Shown piece by piece: positions 1 through 6,857 of a stretch of 7,469 bases of DNA. Origin of the DNA: Phycisphaerales bacterium UBA4658 (lineage in GTDB: Bacteria; Planctomycetota; Phycisphaerae; Phycisphaerales; UBA1924). Positions within the stretch are counted from its first letter, which is position 1; every line of letters starts with the position of its first letter. The notes under the pieces are model-generated. The model did no database searches. It saw only the letters and a program-made list of their open reading frames with translations, and had not been told where the DNA came from. The stretch covers positions 25,327 to 32,795 of the forward strand of contig DHLW01000002.1 in assembly GCA_002405485.1 (NCBI GenBank), read 5' to 3'. The position numbers and the translations under genes were made by a program.

Positions 1-174
1 AAGCTCGTCGAGCGTTTGCGGGGCTCCGGCTGGCCGAGCCGGCTTCTTCTGCTCGGGCGTGCTCGCCGATGGCGCTGCGGGCGACTGGCTGGGCTGCGCC
101 GGGGGCGTCGTCTTGGGGTCATCGGTCGACCACGCGAGCGTCGCGGCGATGAGCATGGTGCAGGCGATCGACAT
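1..174 (-). CDS. Putative exported Pro/Ala-rich protein, N-terminal 58 residues (cut by window edge)
   Basis: I do not recognise this protein. The reading frame is open from the ATG at 174 to the window edge, giving 58 residues. It begins MSIACTMLIAATLAWS, a short hydrophobic stretch that could be a signal peptide or membrane anchor, although it has no positively charged residue in front. A flexible linker rich in Pro, Ala, Ser and Thr follows to about residue 50, then a more ordered-looking segment ending TLDEL. The start is chosen because an AGGAGG lies six bases upstream and because the ATG shares its A with the TGA stop of the upstream gene (TGATG), so the two are very likely translationally coupled. 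A GTG directly before the ATG is a possible but worse-spaced start. From context it should be an exported or membrane-attached member of the same envelope operon. The function is unknown. Confidence 0.75.
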   Translation of the reverse strand, partial: MSIACTMLIAATLAWSTDDPKTTPPAQPSQSPAAPSASTPEQKKPARPAGAPQTLDEL

Positions 175-3100
175 CACTCGCCTCCTGGATTTGGCGGCTG
201 GGGCTGGGGCGCGTCGGGCTCCGGCTCCGGATCGACGGGCTTGGCATTCGGGTCGGGGGCACCCTCTGGACGAGCACGCTCGGTGAGCTTCTTGAGCAGG
301 GATTGGCCCTGCGAGGAGAGGTCCTGCTGCAGCTTGGCGGCCTCGGTCACGAGCCGGGGATCCGGGCGCTGCGCCTCGGCGGCCGACCGGGCCAGATCGA
401 GCGCTTCCTGCTGCATGAGCCGGAGGAGCACGATCTCGGCGGCGGGCGGGACCACCGGCGGGGGCTGCCCGCCCGATCCGCCGCCACCCCCGGACTGTTC
501 GGGCGTGCGGAACGGATCGTCGGCCTTCTTGCGGTCGTTGAGAGCGTCTGAGAGGGACTTGAGCAGTCGGGCGGCGGAGGTCTGAGCGCGGACGACCGCG
601 TCATCGGGCAGCCCAAGGGACAGCGCGTCGGATGCGCTGAACATGAGTTCGCCCAGGCGGTCGTGCGCGAAGTTGAAGACCGCCGCGCTCGCGACCTCGC
701 CGGTCTCCTGCCGGAGCTTGTCCAGCGTGTCCTTGAGCTGCGACTGCTCCTGCGCAAGGCCCCGGGCGGCTGCCTTGTTGCGGCGCGTGTCCTCGGCGCC
801 AACGAGCCCCTGCGTGGAATCGCGGATCGAGATCTGGGCCTTGAGCGCTTCGTCGTACTTTGCACGAAGCTCGGCGCGCTTGCGAGCGTTCTGCCGATCC
901 TGCGCGCCCTGATCGACGGTGCGTGCGGCTTCCAGCGCGGCCTTCAGGGCGGCGAGCGCATCGCTCTCGTGCGTGCGGGCCGGAGCCGCGCTCCCGGCAC
1001 GGAGCTCCGGAATGCTCTTGGCCATGCTCTCGGCGGCCTTCTCCAGCTCTTCCAGCGCGGGGCCGGCCTCGCGCGGGCCGTCGGCGGCCTCGCTCAGCAC
1101 GCCCAGCGTGTTGGTGTGCAGTTGCACCATCCCGGGCTCGAGCGCGACCACCGCCGCGTTGCCCGCGGGCTCGGCGTCCTTCAGGGCGGCGAGGTTCAGT
1201 TCCTGCTGACGGATGAGCCCCTCGATCGACTCGATGAGCGACGCGAGCACCCGGCGAAGCACCTCGTCGCGGTTCTTCTGCGCCTGGTTCAACTCGTTGA
1301 GCACCCCCTGCAGATCCTCAAGCGCTTGCTGCTGCTGCTGCTGGGCCGTGTTGGTCTGATTCTGCCGGGCCTGCTGGGCCGCCTGCTGCATGCGCTCGGC
1401 GGTCTGGCTGCGCTGCGCACGCCGGGCCGCCTGCTGCATCGCCTGGGCCGCGGCGGGGTCGGTCTTGCTGAGCTTCTCCGTTCGCTCCAGCATCTTGCGC
1501 ACCGCGTCGCGGACGTCCTCGCTCAGGGCGTCCTGCTGCTCGGCGATCTCGCTCAACTGCTGCTTCTGCTCTGGGGAGAGCTGGGCCTCGGTCCGGCCGG
1601 CGGTGGTGCGCCCGGCCTCCCCGGTGCGCTCCTGCAGGGCCCGCTGCTGGTCGATGATCCGCTCGATCGCCCGCTTGCTCGCGAAAGTGTCCTCGCCCTG
1701 GTCGAGCATGTCGATCAGGTCGGCGAGCTCGTTCCGGACGCGCTCCTGTGACTCCCGGGCCTGCTCGAGCTCGGCCTTGCCTGCGTCGGCGGCGGCCTGG
1801 GGATCGCTCTTCTGGCGGGCGGCGTCGCCGAGCTGCTGCGACGCCGAGCTCGACTGCTGACCCGCTCGGCTCAGCATGTCCGCCGACTGCCGCAGCACGT
1901 CGCTGATCGCAGCGTCGGGAAGGGCGTTCTCGCGAACGCGATCCTGAAGCTCGCGGATGCTCTGGCTCTGCCTTGCCAGGCGCTCGGACAAGGCGGCCTG
2001 CCCGCGTTGCGAGCGGCGGGCGGCCTCGTCGGCGTCCGGGCCTGGTCGTGGAGAGGACTGGGCCAGGTCGCGCTGGTCCTCGTCGATCTTGATGGCCGTC
2101 CGCCGGATCGATCCCAGATCGCTCCAGATCTGCTCGACGAGCTGCTCTCGTGAGAGGATGCGGAGCTTGCGCACGCTCGATCGCACCGGAGCGTGCGTCT
2201 GCCCGGAGAGCTCGTACGCGTCGGTCGCAACGCCCGTGATCCATAGCTCGTCCCCCGTCTGCAGGCCGGGGATGATGCTCAGATCGAGCGTGAACGTGGT
2301 GACCAGCCGCTTGGGCGCACCGCCGCTCGAGGGCCCATCGGACGGCCCACTCGAGGGCGCACTTGCGGGCCCGATCGAGGATGTGGACGCGCTCGCAACG
2401 ACGGTGCTGAGCACGGTCGGCTCCCCCACGGCCTCCGCCACGGCTCCTTCCGACGTGGGCCTGCGGGCGAGCTGTCGCTCGAGCGTGATCGATCGCATCG
2501 CCACGTCGTCGCGGCCCTCGGCTTCGAGCGCGATCGTCGCCGTCGGGAGCACCGACTTGTCCTCCACGGGTTGCGTCACCGTCGCCGACGGAGGATTGTC
2601 CTTGAGCACGTCGAAGCGAAACACGGCGTCCTCGGCGGCGGAGATGCGGTGCTCGTCGGTCGGACGCACAAGCAGACGGAGCGTCTCCCAATGCTGCCAG
2701 GAGAGCGTCCAGGTCGCCCCGCTGCGTGCGAGCGTCGCCGCCTCGCGCGTGCCCTGGGCGCTGAACAGGGCGGCGACATCCGGTCCAAGGGTGGACTCAA
2801 GCCACGATCGACCGCTGGTGGCCAGGTCGGGGGGAATGTCCAGCGGCTTGTTGAACTCGAGCGTCACGCTCAGACGCGAGCCGGCGAGGATGGGAGCCGG
2901 CGCGGCCCGATCATCGGAACCCGGTCCGAGGTCGACGGTCTGGACTTGCCGAGCGCTCTCGCCGAGATCGGCCCCGAGCACCTGAGCCGCATATGACGGG
3001 AGCTGGATCGTGGCCGACGCACGTCGGAGCGCCGGCGGCTCGACAAGCACGATCCGCGCGGGCGTGGTCTGGTCGTCGAAGGACTCGAACCAGTACTCGA

Positions 3101-4091
3101 GTTCAGCCGAGGTTTCCGCGGCGTCGCCGGCCCGGGCCGGGGAGAGGCCGGTCGGCTCGATCAGGCGATCGAAGACGGTACCGGTCAGGGTCTGCAGCTC
3201 GCCGCCGGCGGAGGGACCCGGCAGGGTGACTTGCTGGTTCTGGCGGTTGAGAACCGCCGAACGCCATGGGCCGGCCGAGCCGGAGGAGATCAGCCGGTAG
3301 CGAACGGTGATCTTGGTGTCGTCGATTCCGAAGTCGCTGCGCACCAGCGCGGCCCGGAGCGCAAGCGCGGTGCCCAGCGGGTGGTGCGAAGTCTGGGTGG
3401 CGTCGGCGATCTGCGTGCGGTTTGGCCACTGGGCCCCGCTCCAGGGCAGGAGCATGCGGGCCGCGCCGATCCGCACAAGGTCTGGTCGGATGCCCGCGAG
3501 CGTCAGCACCACCAGCAGCGCCAAGCCCACGCCGCACAGGGCACCCAGCATCGGTCGGGTGGAGTACAGATCCGATGGGCGGACGCTCTGGATCGTTCGC
3601 GACGCCGACTGGATCACCGGAGTGGCAAGGGCGCGCTGGGCCGCGCTGAGAGAGTCGGCGGACGCGGACGAGAGCTCGAACCCCGAGGCCAAGACCCCGC
3701 GCAGCGATGGGGATGGTGCTCGTGCCGGACCTGGTCCCGAGCTTGATCCCGAGGCCGACGCCCGCCGCTGCTCGTCGATCCGTTCCACGCGGAGGGCGAC
3801 CTCGGTGAGCGAGGGACGGAATCGCCAAGCCGGTGCGAGCCAGGCCCGTACGACCCACAGCAGCATGCCCACGGCCCCGACCAGTCCGAGGGTGCGCAAC
3901 CAGACCGGGGCCCGAAGCGCGTAATCCAGCCCTCCGCCCACGAGCACCGCCAGCAGCACTGCGGCGAGGATCCAGCCCACGCGCTGGGTCAGCAGCATGG
4001 TCCACGCTGTCGCACGGACTCGGTGCAGCCACCCGGCGATGCGGGCCTGGGCTGCGGCGTGGTCGGGCGGGGGCGTGGTGTGCGTGCTCAT
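174..4091 (-). CDS. DUF4175-like giant membrane-anchored coiled-coil protein (1305 aa)
   Basis: Seen: helices at about residues 38-59, 65-85 and 182-201. Between them lies the motif LTEVALRVER, interrupted by a Ser/Gly/Pro insert (111-130) before RGVLASGFEL. After the third helix comes a beta-rich region (about 205-640) with elements such as YWFESFDD, EPPALRRASATIQLPSYA, FNKPLDIP, KDNPPSATVTQPVEDK and EGRDDVAMRSITL, suggesting immunoglobulin-like folds outside the cytoplasm. Residues 645-1190 are highly helical, rich in Gln, Ala, Glu and Arg, and probably a long coiled coil. A Gly-rich and Pro-rich hinge (1201-1216) precedes a short helical motif EIVLLRLMQQEALDLAR and a Pro-rich tail. The only cysteine is residue 186, in the third helix. 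Known: this layout resembles DUF4175 (low-complexity alphaproteobacterial) proteins and large planctomycete proteins found beside VWA genes. Inferred: a structural or scaffolding partner of the upstream VWA protein. The ATG at 4091 has no visible Shine-Dalgarno sequence. The stop overlaps the next start. CDS certain; family likely. Confidence 0.9.
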   Translation of the reverse strand: MSTHTTPPPDHAAAQARIAGWLHRVRATAWTMLLTQRVGWILAAVLLAVLVGGGLDYALRAPVWLRTLGLVGAVGMLLWVVRAWLAPAWRFRPSLTEVALRVERIDEQRRASASGSSSGPGPARAPSPSLRGVLASGFELSSASADSLSAAQRALATPVIQSASRTIQSVRPSDLYSTRPMLGALCGVGLALLVVLTLAGIRPDLVRIGAARMLLPWSGAQWPNRTQIADATQTSHHPLGTALALRAALVRSDFGIDDTKITVRYRLISSGSAGPWRSAVLNRQNQQVTLPGPSAGGELQTLTGTVFDRLIEPTGLSPARAGDAAETSAELEYWFESFDDQTTPARIVLVEPPALRRASATIQLPSYAAQVLGADLGESARQVQTVDLGPGSDDRAAPAPILAGSRLSVTLEFNKPLDIPPDLATSGRSWLESTLGPDVAALFSAQGTREAATLARSGATWTLSWQHWETLRLLVRPTDEHRISAAEDAVFRFDVLKDNPPSATVTQPVEDKSVLPTATIALEAEGRDDVAMRSITLERQLARRPTSEGAVAEAVGEPTVLSTVVASASTSSIGPASAPSSGPSDGPSSGGAPKRLVTTFTLDLSIIPGLQTGDELWITGVATDAYELSGQTHAPVRSSVRKLRILSREQLVEQIWSDLGSIRRTAIKIDEDQRDLAQSSPRPGPDADEAARRSQRGQAALSERLARQSQSIRELQDRVRENALPDAAISDVLRQSADMLSRAGQQSSSASQQLGDAARQKSDPQAAADAGKAELEQARESQERVRNELADLIDMLDQGEDTFASKRAIERIIDQQRALQERTGEAGRTTAGRTEAQLSPEQKQQLSEIAEQQDALSEDVRDAVRKMLERTEKLSKTDPAAAQAMQQAARRAQRSQTAERMQQAAQQARQNQTNTAQQQQQQALEDLQGVLNELNQAQKNRDEVLRRVLASLIESIEGLIRQQELNLAALKDAEPAGNAAVVALEPGMVQLHTNTLGVLSEAADGPREAGPALEELEKAAESMAKSIPELRAGSAAPARTHESDALAALKAALEAARTVDQGAQDRQNARKRAELRAKYDEALKAQISIRDSTQGLVGAEDTRRNKAAARGLAQEQSQLKDTLDKLRQETGEVASAAVFNFAHDRLGELMFSASDALSLGLPDDAVVRAQTSAARLLKSLSDALNDRKKADDPFRTPEQSGGGGGSGGQPPPVVPPAAEIVLLRLMQQEALDLARSAAEAQRPDPRLVTEAAKLQQDLSSQGQSLLKKLTERARPEGAPDPNAKPVDPEPEPDAPQPQPPNPGGE
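181..186 (-). promoter_or_regulatory. Shine-Dalgarno AGGAGG for the downstream exported protein
   Basis: On the minus strand AGGAGG is followed by six bases and then the ATG at 174. It lies inside the last codons of the 1305-residue gene (Pro-Gly-Gly-Glu-stop). It is a consensus ribosome binding site and it decides the start of the downstream gene. Confidence 0.85.
1326..1343 (-). repeat. CAG trinucleotide run encoding six glutamines
   Basis: Five CAG codons plus one CAA on the minus strand encode residues 917-922 of the coiled-coil protein, directly before LEDLQGVLNEL after one Ala. Near-pure codon runs of this kind can change length by slippage. A change here would stay in frame and alter a linker within the Gln-rich helical region. 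Confidence 0.8.
1376..1439 (-). repeat. 16-bp exact direct repeat, 48-bp period, in the coiled-coil region
   Basis: The sequence ATGCAGCAGGCGGCCC (minus strand) occurs at 1439-1424 and again at 1391-1376, exactly 48 bases or 16 codons apart. It encodes MQQAA at residues 885 and 901, within the related segments AQAMQQAARRAQ and AERMQQAAQQARQ. This suggests a small internal duplication that lengthened the helical rod. Confidence 0.7.
2307..2378 (-). repeat. Three tandem 24-bp units encoding Ser/Gly/Pro-rich octapeptides
   Basis: Three adjacent 24-base units encode SIGPASAP (residues 572-579), SSGPSDGP (580-587) and SSGGAPKR (588-595) in the 1305-residue protein. Similarity falls off in the third unit. 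On the plus strand CTCGAGGGC recurs at 2326 and 2350. The units form a flexible low-complexity loop inserted in the beta-rich region, between the strand containing RSITLERQ and the strand LVTTFTLDLS. Confidence 0.7.
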
Positions 4092-4313
4092 GCGGTGGCG
4101 CGGGAAACGGAAGAGTGGGTGGTGGCCTCGATCAGGAGTTGTACGTGGAAAGGCCCTTGCGCACTCGGCCCGAATCGGGATTCGCCGAGATTTCCGATAT
4201 CGGCTCGCACGGGTGTACCGACAGACTTGTCGGCGGGGGCGGTTGTCACTCCGGGGAGGTCGGGATCGTCCGGAAAGATGCGATTTGCCCGGTTTTGCGG
4301 GTTCAGGTGGATA
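4092..4313. other. 222-bp intergenic spacer with clustered short inverted repeats
   Basis: This is the only substantial gap in an operon whose other two visible junctions overlap. By my count 139 of 222 bases are G or C (about 63%), which looks lower than the flanking genes. It contains a perfect palindrome CCGATATCGG (4194-4203), a stem-loop CGAAT/ATTCG with a four-base loop (4171-4184), a stronger hairpin at 4218-4233, and a weak four-base-pair stem (4288-4301). I could not find a convincing promoter or terminator. It may be the leader of the 1305-residue gene or may carry a small overlapping reading frame that ends in ATGA at 4088. Confidence 0.6.
4218..4233. other. Hairpin: 6-bp perfect stem with 4-base loop
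   Basis: CCGACA, loop GACT, TGTCGG on the plus strand; the minus-strand transcript would form the same stem with loop AGTC. It is not followed by a T-run on either strand, so it is unlikely to be an intrinsic terminator. It could stabilise or process the mRNA between the VWA gene and the coiled-coil gene, or be a small protein-binding site. Confidence 0.4.
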
Positions 4314-6857
4314 TCAGGCCAATCGAAGCAGCCGTCGACCGACCCATTCCATGGTGAGCAGCAGGATGACCAGCAGCAGGGAGAGGGGCGTGTCCCAGAG
4401 GGTGTGCACATCGGGCTCGCCAATGAGCTTCAGGGTTCGGTTCGGGAGCAGTCGCGAGAGCTCCCCGATGTCCGAGGGCTGCAGCAACGTGCCGCCGGTG
4501 GCCTCGGCGAGTCTGGCAAGGTTGGCGTGGTCGGCCTGGGGTCTGCGCAGTTCGTCATCGGGTTGCCAGACCTCGATCCGAGTGGTGAGGTCGTCCAGGC
4601 CCGCGCCGACGACCCCGAGCGCGGGATCATCCGCGACGGCCCGGAACCGGCCCGGTTCAGTGGGAACCCAGGTGGCGGAGAAGGTCCGAGGAACGCCCCG
4701 ACCGCCCTGACCCAACGGGGTGACCGACGGCGCCGATGATCCGGGCATCTCCGGGAGGAGGGTGAGCTCGACGGTCGGAGTCTCGGCGGTGGGGGTTTGC
4801 ACGGAGGCGTCGGGCGCGACGCGCACCCGGATCGACCTCGGCGCCGCCTCCAGCAGGGCCTGGTCCAGGAGAGTGACCTGCACGCGGATGGGCTGCTGGA
4901 TGAGCCCGCGCTCCGGCGTGGCCTCGATCAGGGCTGGGCGGCCGGAGCGGGCGAGCGACTCGCGTCCGAGCAGACGGACGAGTTGGATCCAGAATCGTTC
5001 GGGGTACAACTCACCCCGCCCGTACCGCCAGCGCCAGATCTCGTCGGTCGCAACATAGAGCACGCGGCCGGCTCCATAGTTCATGCTCAGCACCGCGGGC
5101 AGGTCCGTCGGGCCGGAGGGGCCATCGGCGCCGGGCACCGCCCGAGCGACCATGAGGGCCTCGGCGGTGGGCTTGACGATGGTCGGGTCGATCCGCTGCA
5201 CCCAGTACAGGCGCGACCAGCCGGTCTCCGGATTGCTCAGCACCGGCGGGAACCACACGGGCGTCGAGGTCGGGGTGTCGATCACGGGCGCGTCCAGCAA
5301 CCGGAGCACGCCCAGGCGATCGGCGGCGGGGGTTGGGGCAAGCGTGACGGGCCCGTCGAACGCGGGCAGCCCGGAGGCGGTCCCGACCGACTCGGGCACG
5401 ACGAAGGGGAGCAGCTCGTTGAGCGGGGTGGTGCGCCACGCGCCCGGGGTTGAACCCTCGCCGGCGATCCAGATGAGCCCCGCGCCGCCGACGGCGACCC
5501 GATCGCGAAGCTGGGCGAGTTGGTCGGGCGTGAAGACTCCGGGCCAGACGTCGCCGAGGATGACGACGTCGTACTTGGCCCAGTCCTCCGGGCTGCGCGG
5601 GAGCGCGTCGAGGATGACGGTGCCTTCCTGGATGTAGCGTTTGCCGGAGGCCAGGAGCATGATCGCCGCGCTCGCCGACTGCTCGCGGATGAGCAGGTTC
5701 TTCAGGTATCGGTACTCCCACCGCGGGTAGCCGTCGAAGTACGCGATGCGGATGGGTCGATCGACGAGCTCGATGGAGAGATTCGCGGCGTTGTTGGTGT
5801 CGACGAAGTCCTGGGGCTGGCCGGGGCCCGGGCGTACGCGGACGGTCCACGTGACGCTTCCGGCGGCCGCAGCCGCGGGGCGATGCGTGAGCGTCACACG
5901 CTGGGTCTGCTCGATGGGTTCATCGGCCTTGGGGGCCTGATCAGATGGGCCGGCGGCGGGCGAGGGCCATGGCACCTCGCGCGTGTCCAGCACCGCGCCC
6001 GTCGCGGAGTCGATGAGATCGACCACGGTCGGCTCGGGTCGCGCCGCGACGCTCTGCGGCGCGGTGCGGGTGATCTCGACATCGACGGGAACGGCATCGG
6101 CTGCGAACGCCGATCGCGGGGCGGTGACCCGTCGCACCGCCAGATCCGGCACCCCCGACGCCGAGCCCAGCGCGATCGGAAACACCGGGATCTTCTCGGC
6201 ATCCAGCCGCCGGAGCAGGGCCCTGCTGGTCTCATCCACGCTTCGGCCGTCGGAGAAGAGGACGACGCCAGAGATGGGTCGTGACGCGGCCCTGCGGATG
6301 GCCGCGTCCAGCGCACGGGAGAGGTCGGTGCGCTGCCCGGTCGGCGAGCCCAGATCCGGAAGCGAGCCCCCGAGGCCGGCAGGGGGAAGGGTCAGGTCGT
6401 AGGACGTGGCGTCGAAGCCGAGCCAGACGACGACGCGCTTGGCCTTGAGCTCTGCAAACGTCGGCTCGGCCCGTTTCAGGATTTCGCGGAGCTGCGCTTC
6501 GCGGCTGCGGCGACCGCCGGAGTCGTCGCTTGAGTCGGCGATGGTCAGCGACGCCGAGCGATCCACGAGCACCAGCACCCAGTCGCGTTCCTCGGTCTCG
6601 TTGGGCTTGATCAGCCGCGGGCCAGCGATGAGCACGGCCAGCAGCAGCACCAGCAGACCCCGCAGAGCGGCCAGCGCGAGCCGGCCCGCCGACGGGCCCT
6701 GCAGTCGGGCATAGCCCATGGCCGCCACGCCAGCGGCGGCGAGCACGATTAGGGCCCAACCCCACGCGGGCACGGGACGTTCGAACCCGAACTCCACGCC
6801 GGGCTGTCCGAGCCGAAGCGCCGGCGAGCCGAGCAGTTGCTGGAGCAGATCGTTCAT
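4314..6857 (-). CDS. VWA and glutamine-amidotransferase-like membrane protein (847 aa)
   Basis: Seen: helices at about residues 31-50 and 58-80, and a last helix at about 819-837 before the tail GRRLLRLA. The VWA domain starts at residue 92 (VLVLVDRSASLT). Its metal-ion adhesion site appears intact: D99, S101, S103, T177 and D203 (in VLFSDGRS). A linking beta region spans about 240-365. An amidotransferase-like alpha/beta region then carries IRIAYFDGYPRWEYRYLKNL (369-388), YDVVILGDVWPG (429-440), GGAGLIWIAGEG (457-468) and GAGRVLYVATDEIWRWR (595-611). The whole protein has no cysteine, so this domain cannot use the usual Cys nucleophile and is presumably a binding or scaffold domain. Near the C-terminus is NLARLAEATGGTLLQPSD. 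The domains should lie outside the cytoplasm between membrane anchors. Known: the architecture matches planctomycete VWA/GATase-like proteins encoded after BatA-like genes. The ATG at 6857 overlaps the upstream stop (ATGA) and has a GGAGG four bases upstream. Confidence 0.93.
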   Translation of the reverse strand: MNDLLQQLLGSPALRLGQPGVEFGFERPVPAWGWALIVLAAAGVAAMGYARLQGPSAGRLALAALRGLLVLLLAVLIAGPRLIKPNETEERDWVLVLVDRSASLTIADSSDDSGGRRSREAQLREILKRAEPTFAELKAKRVVVWLGFDATSYDLTLPPAGLGGSLPDLGSPTGQRTDLSRALDAAIRRAASRPISGVVLFSDGRSVDETSRALLRRLDAEKIPVFPIALGSASGVPDLAVRRVTAPRSAFAADAVPVDVEITRTAPQSVAARPEPTVVDLIDSATGAVLDTREVPWPSPAAGPSDQAPKADEPIEQTQRVTLTHRPAAAAAGSVTWTVRVRPGPGQPQDFVDTNNAANLSIELVDRPIRIAYFDGYPRWEYRYLKNLLIREQSASAAIMLLASGKRYIQEGTVILDALPRSPEDWAKYDVVILGDVWPGVFTPDQLAQLRDRVAVGGAGLIWIAGEGSTPGAWRTTPLNELLPFVVPESVGTASGLPAFDGPVTLAPTPAADRLGVLRLLDAPVIDTPTSTPVWFPPVLSNPETGWSRLYWVQRIDPTIVKPTAEALMVARAVPGADGPSGPTDLPAVLSMNYGAGRVLYVATDEIWRWRYGRGELYPERFWIQLVRLLGRESLARSGRPALIEATPERGLIQQPIRVQVTLLDQALLEAAPRSIRVRVAPDASVQTPTAETPTVELTLLPEMPGSSAPSVTPLGQGGRGVPRTFSATWVPTEPGRFRAVADDPALGVVGAGLDDLTTRIEVWQPDDELRRPQADHANLARLAEATGGTLLQPSDIGELSRLLPNRTLKLIGEPDVHTLWDTPLSLLLVILLLTMEWVGRRLLRLA

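Noticed and set aside
157..174. Lipobox (Ser-Ile-Ala-Cys) at residues 2-5 of the exported protein
   Set aside because: The Cys is at residue 5 with no hydrophobic signal segment before it, so it cannot be a normal lipoprotein processing site.
663..1751. 362-codon open frame on the plus strand, opposite the coiled-coil region
   Set aside because: It is an antisense shadow of GC-rich, Gln/Ala/Leu-biased coding sequence. It gives a Leu/Arg/Gly-rich product with no recognisable domain, while the minus-strand frame has clear family motifs.
1318..2691. 457-codon minus-strand frame inside the 1305-residue gene
   Set aside because: Same strand, different frame. The product is an Arg/Gly/Ala-rich string typical of a frame-shifted GC-rich gene; no sign that the main gene is interrupted.
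1957..2985. 342-codon open frame on the plus strand
   Set aside because: Antisense to the beta-rich domain of the 1305-residue protein. It has Ser/Arg-rich composition without domains.
4288..4301. CCCG/CGGG stem with a six-base loop just after the VWA gene stop, as a terminator
   Set aside because: The stem is only four base pairs and no T-run follows on the minus strand.
4092..4313. Internal promoter on the minus strand
   Set aside because: I looked for a -35/-10 pair and found only poor matches (for example GATATC as a -10) without a convincing partner at the right distance.
4088..4423. Frameshift or assembly error joining the VWA gene to the spacer
   Set aside because: The VWA protein ends naturally with a C-terminal helix and a short basic tail as expected for its family, and the next protein has a normal N-terminus, so no broken gene is needed to explain the gap.
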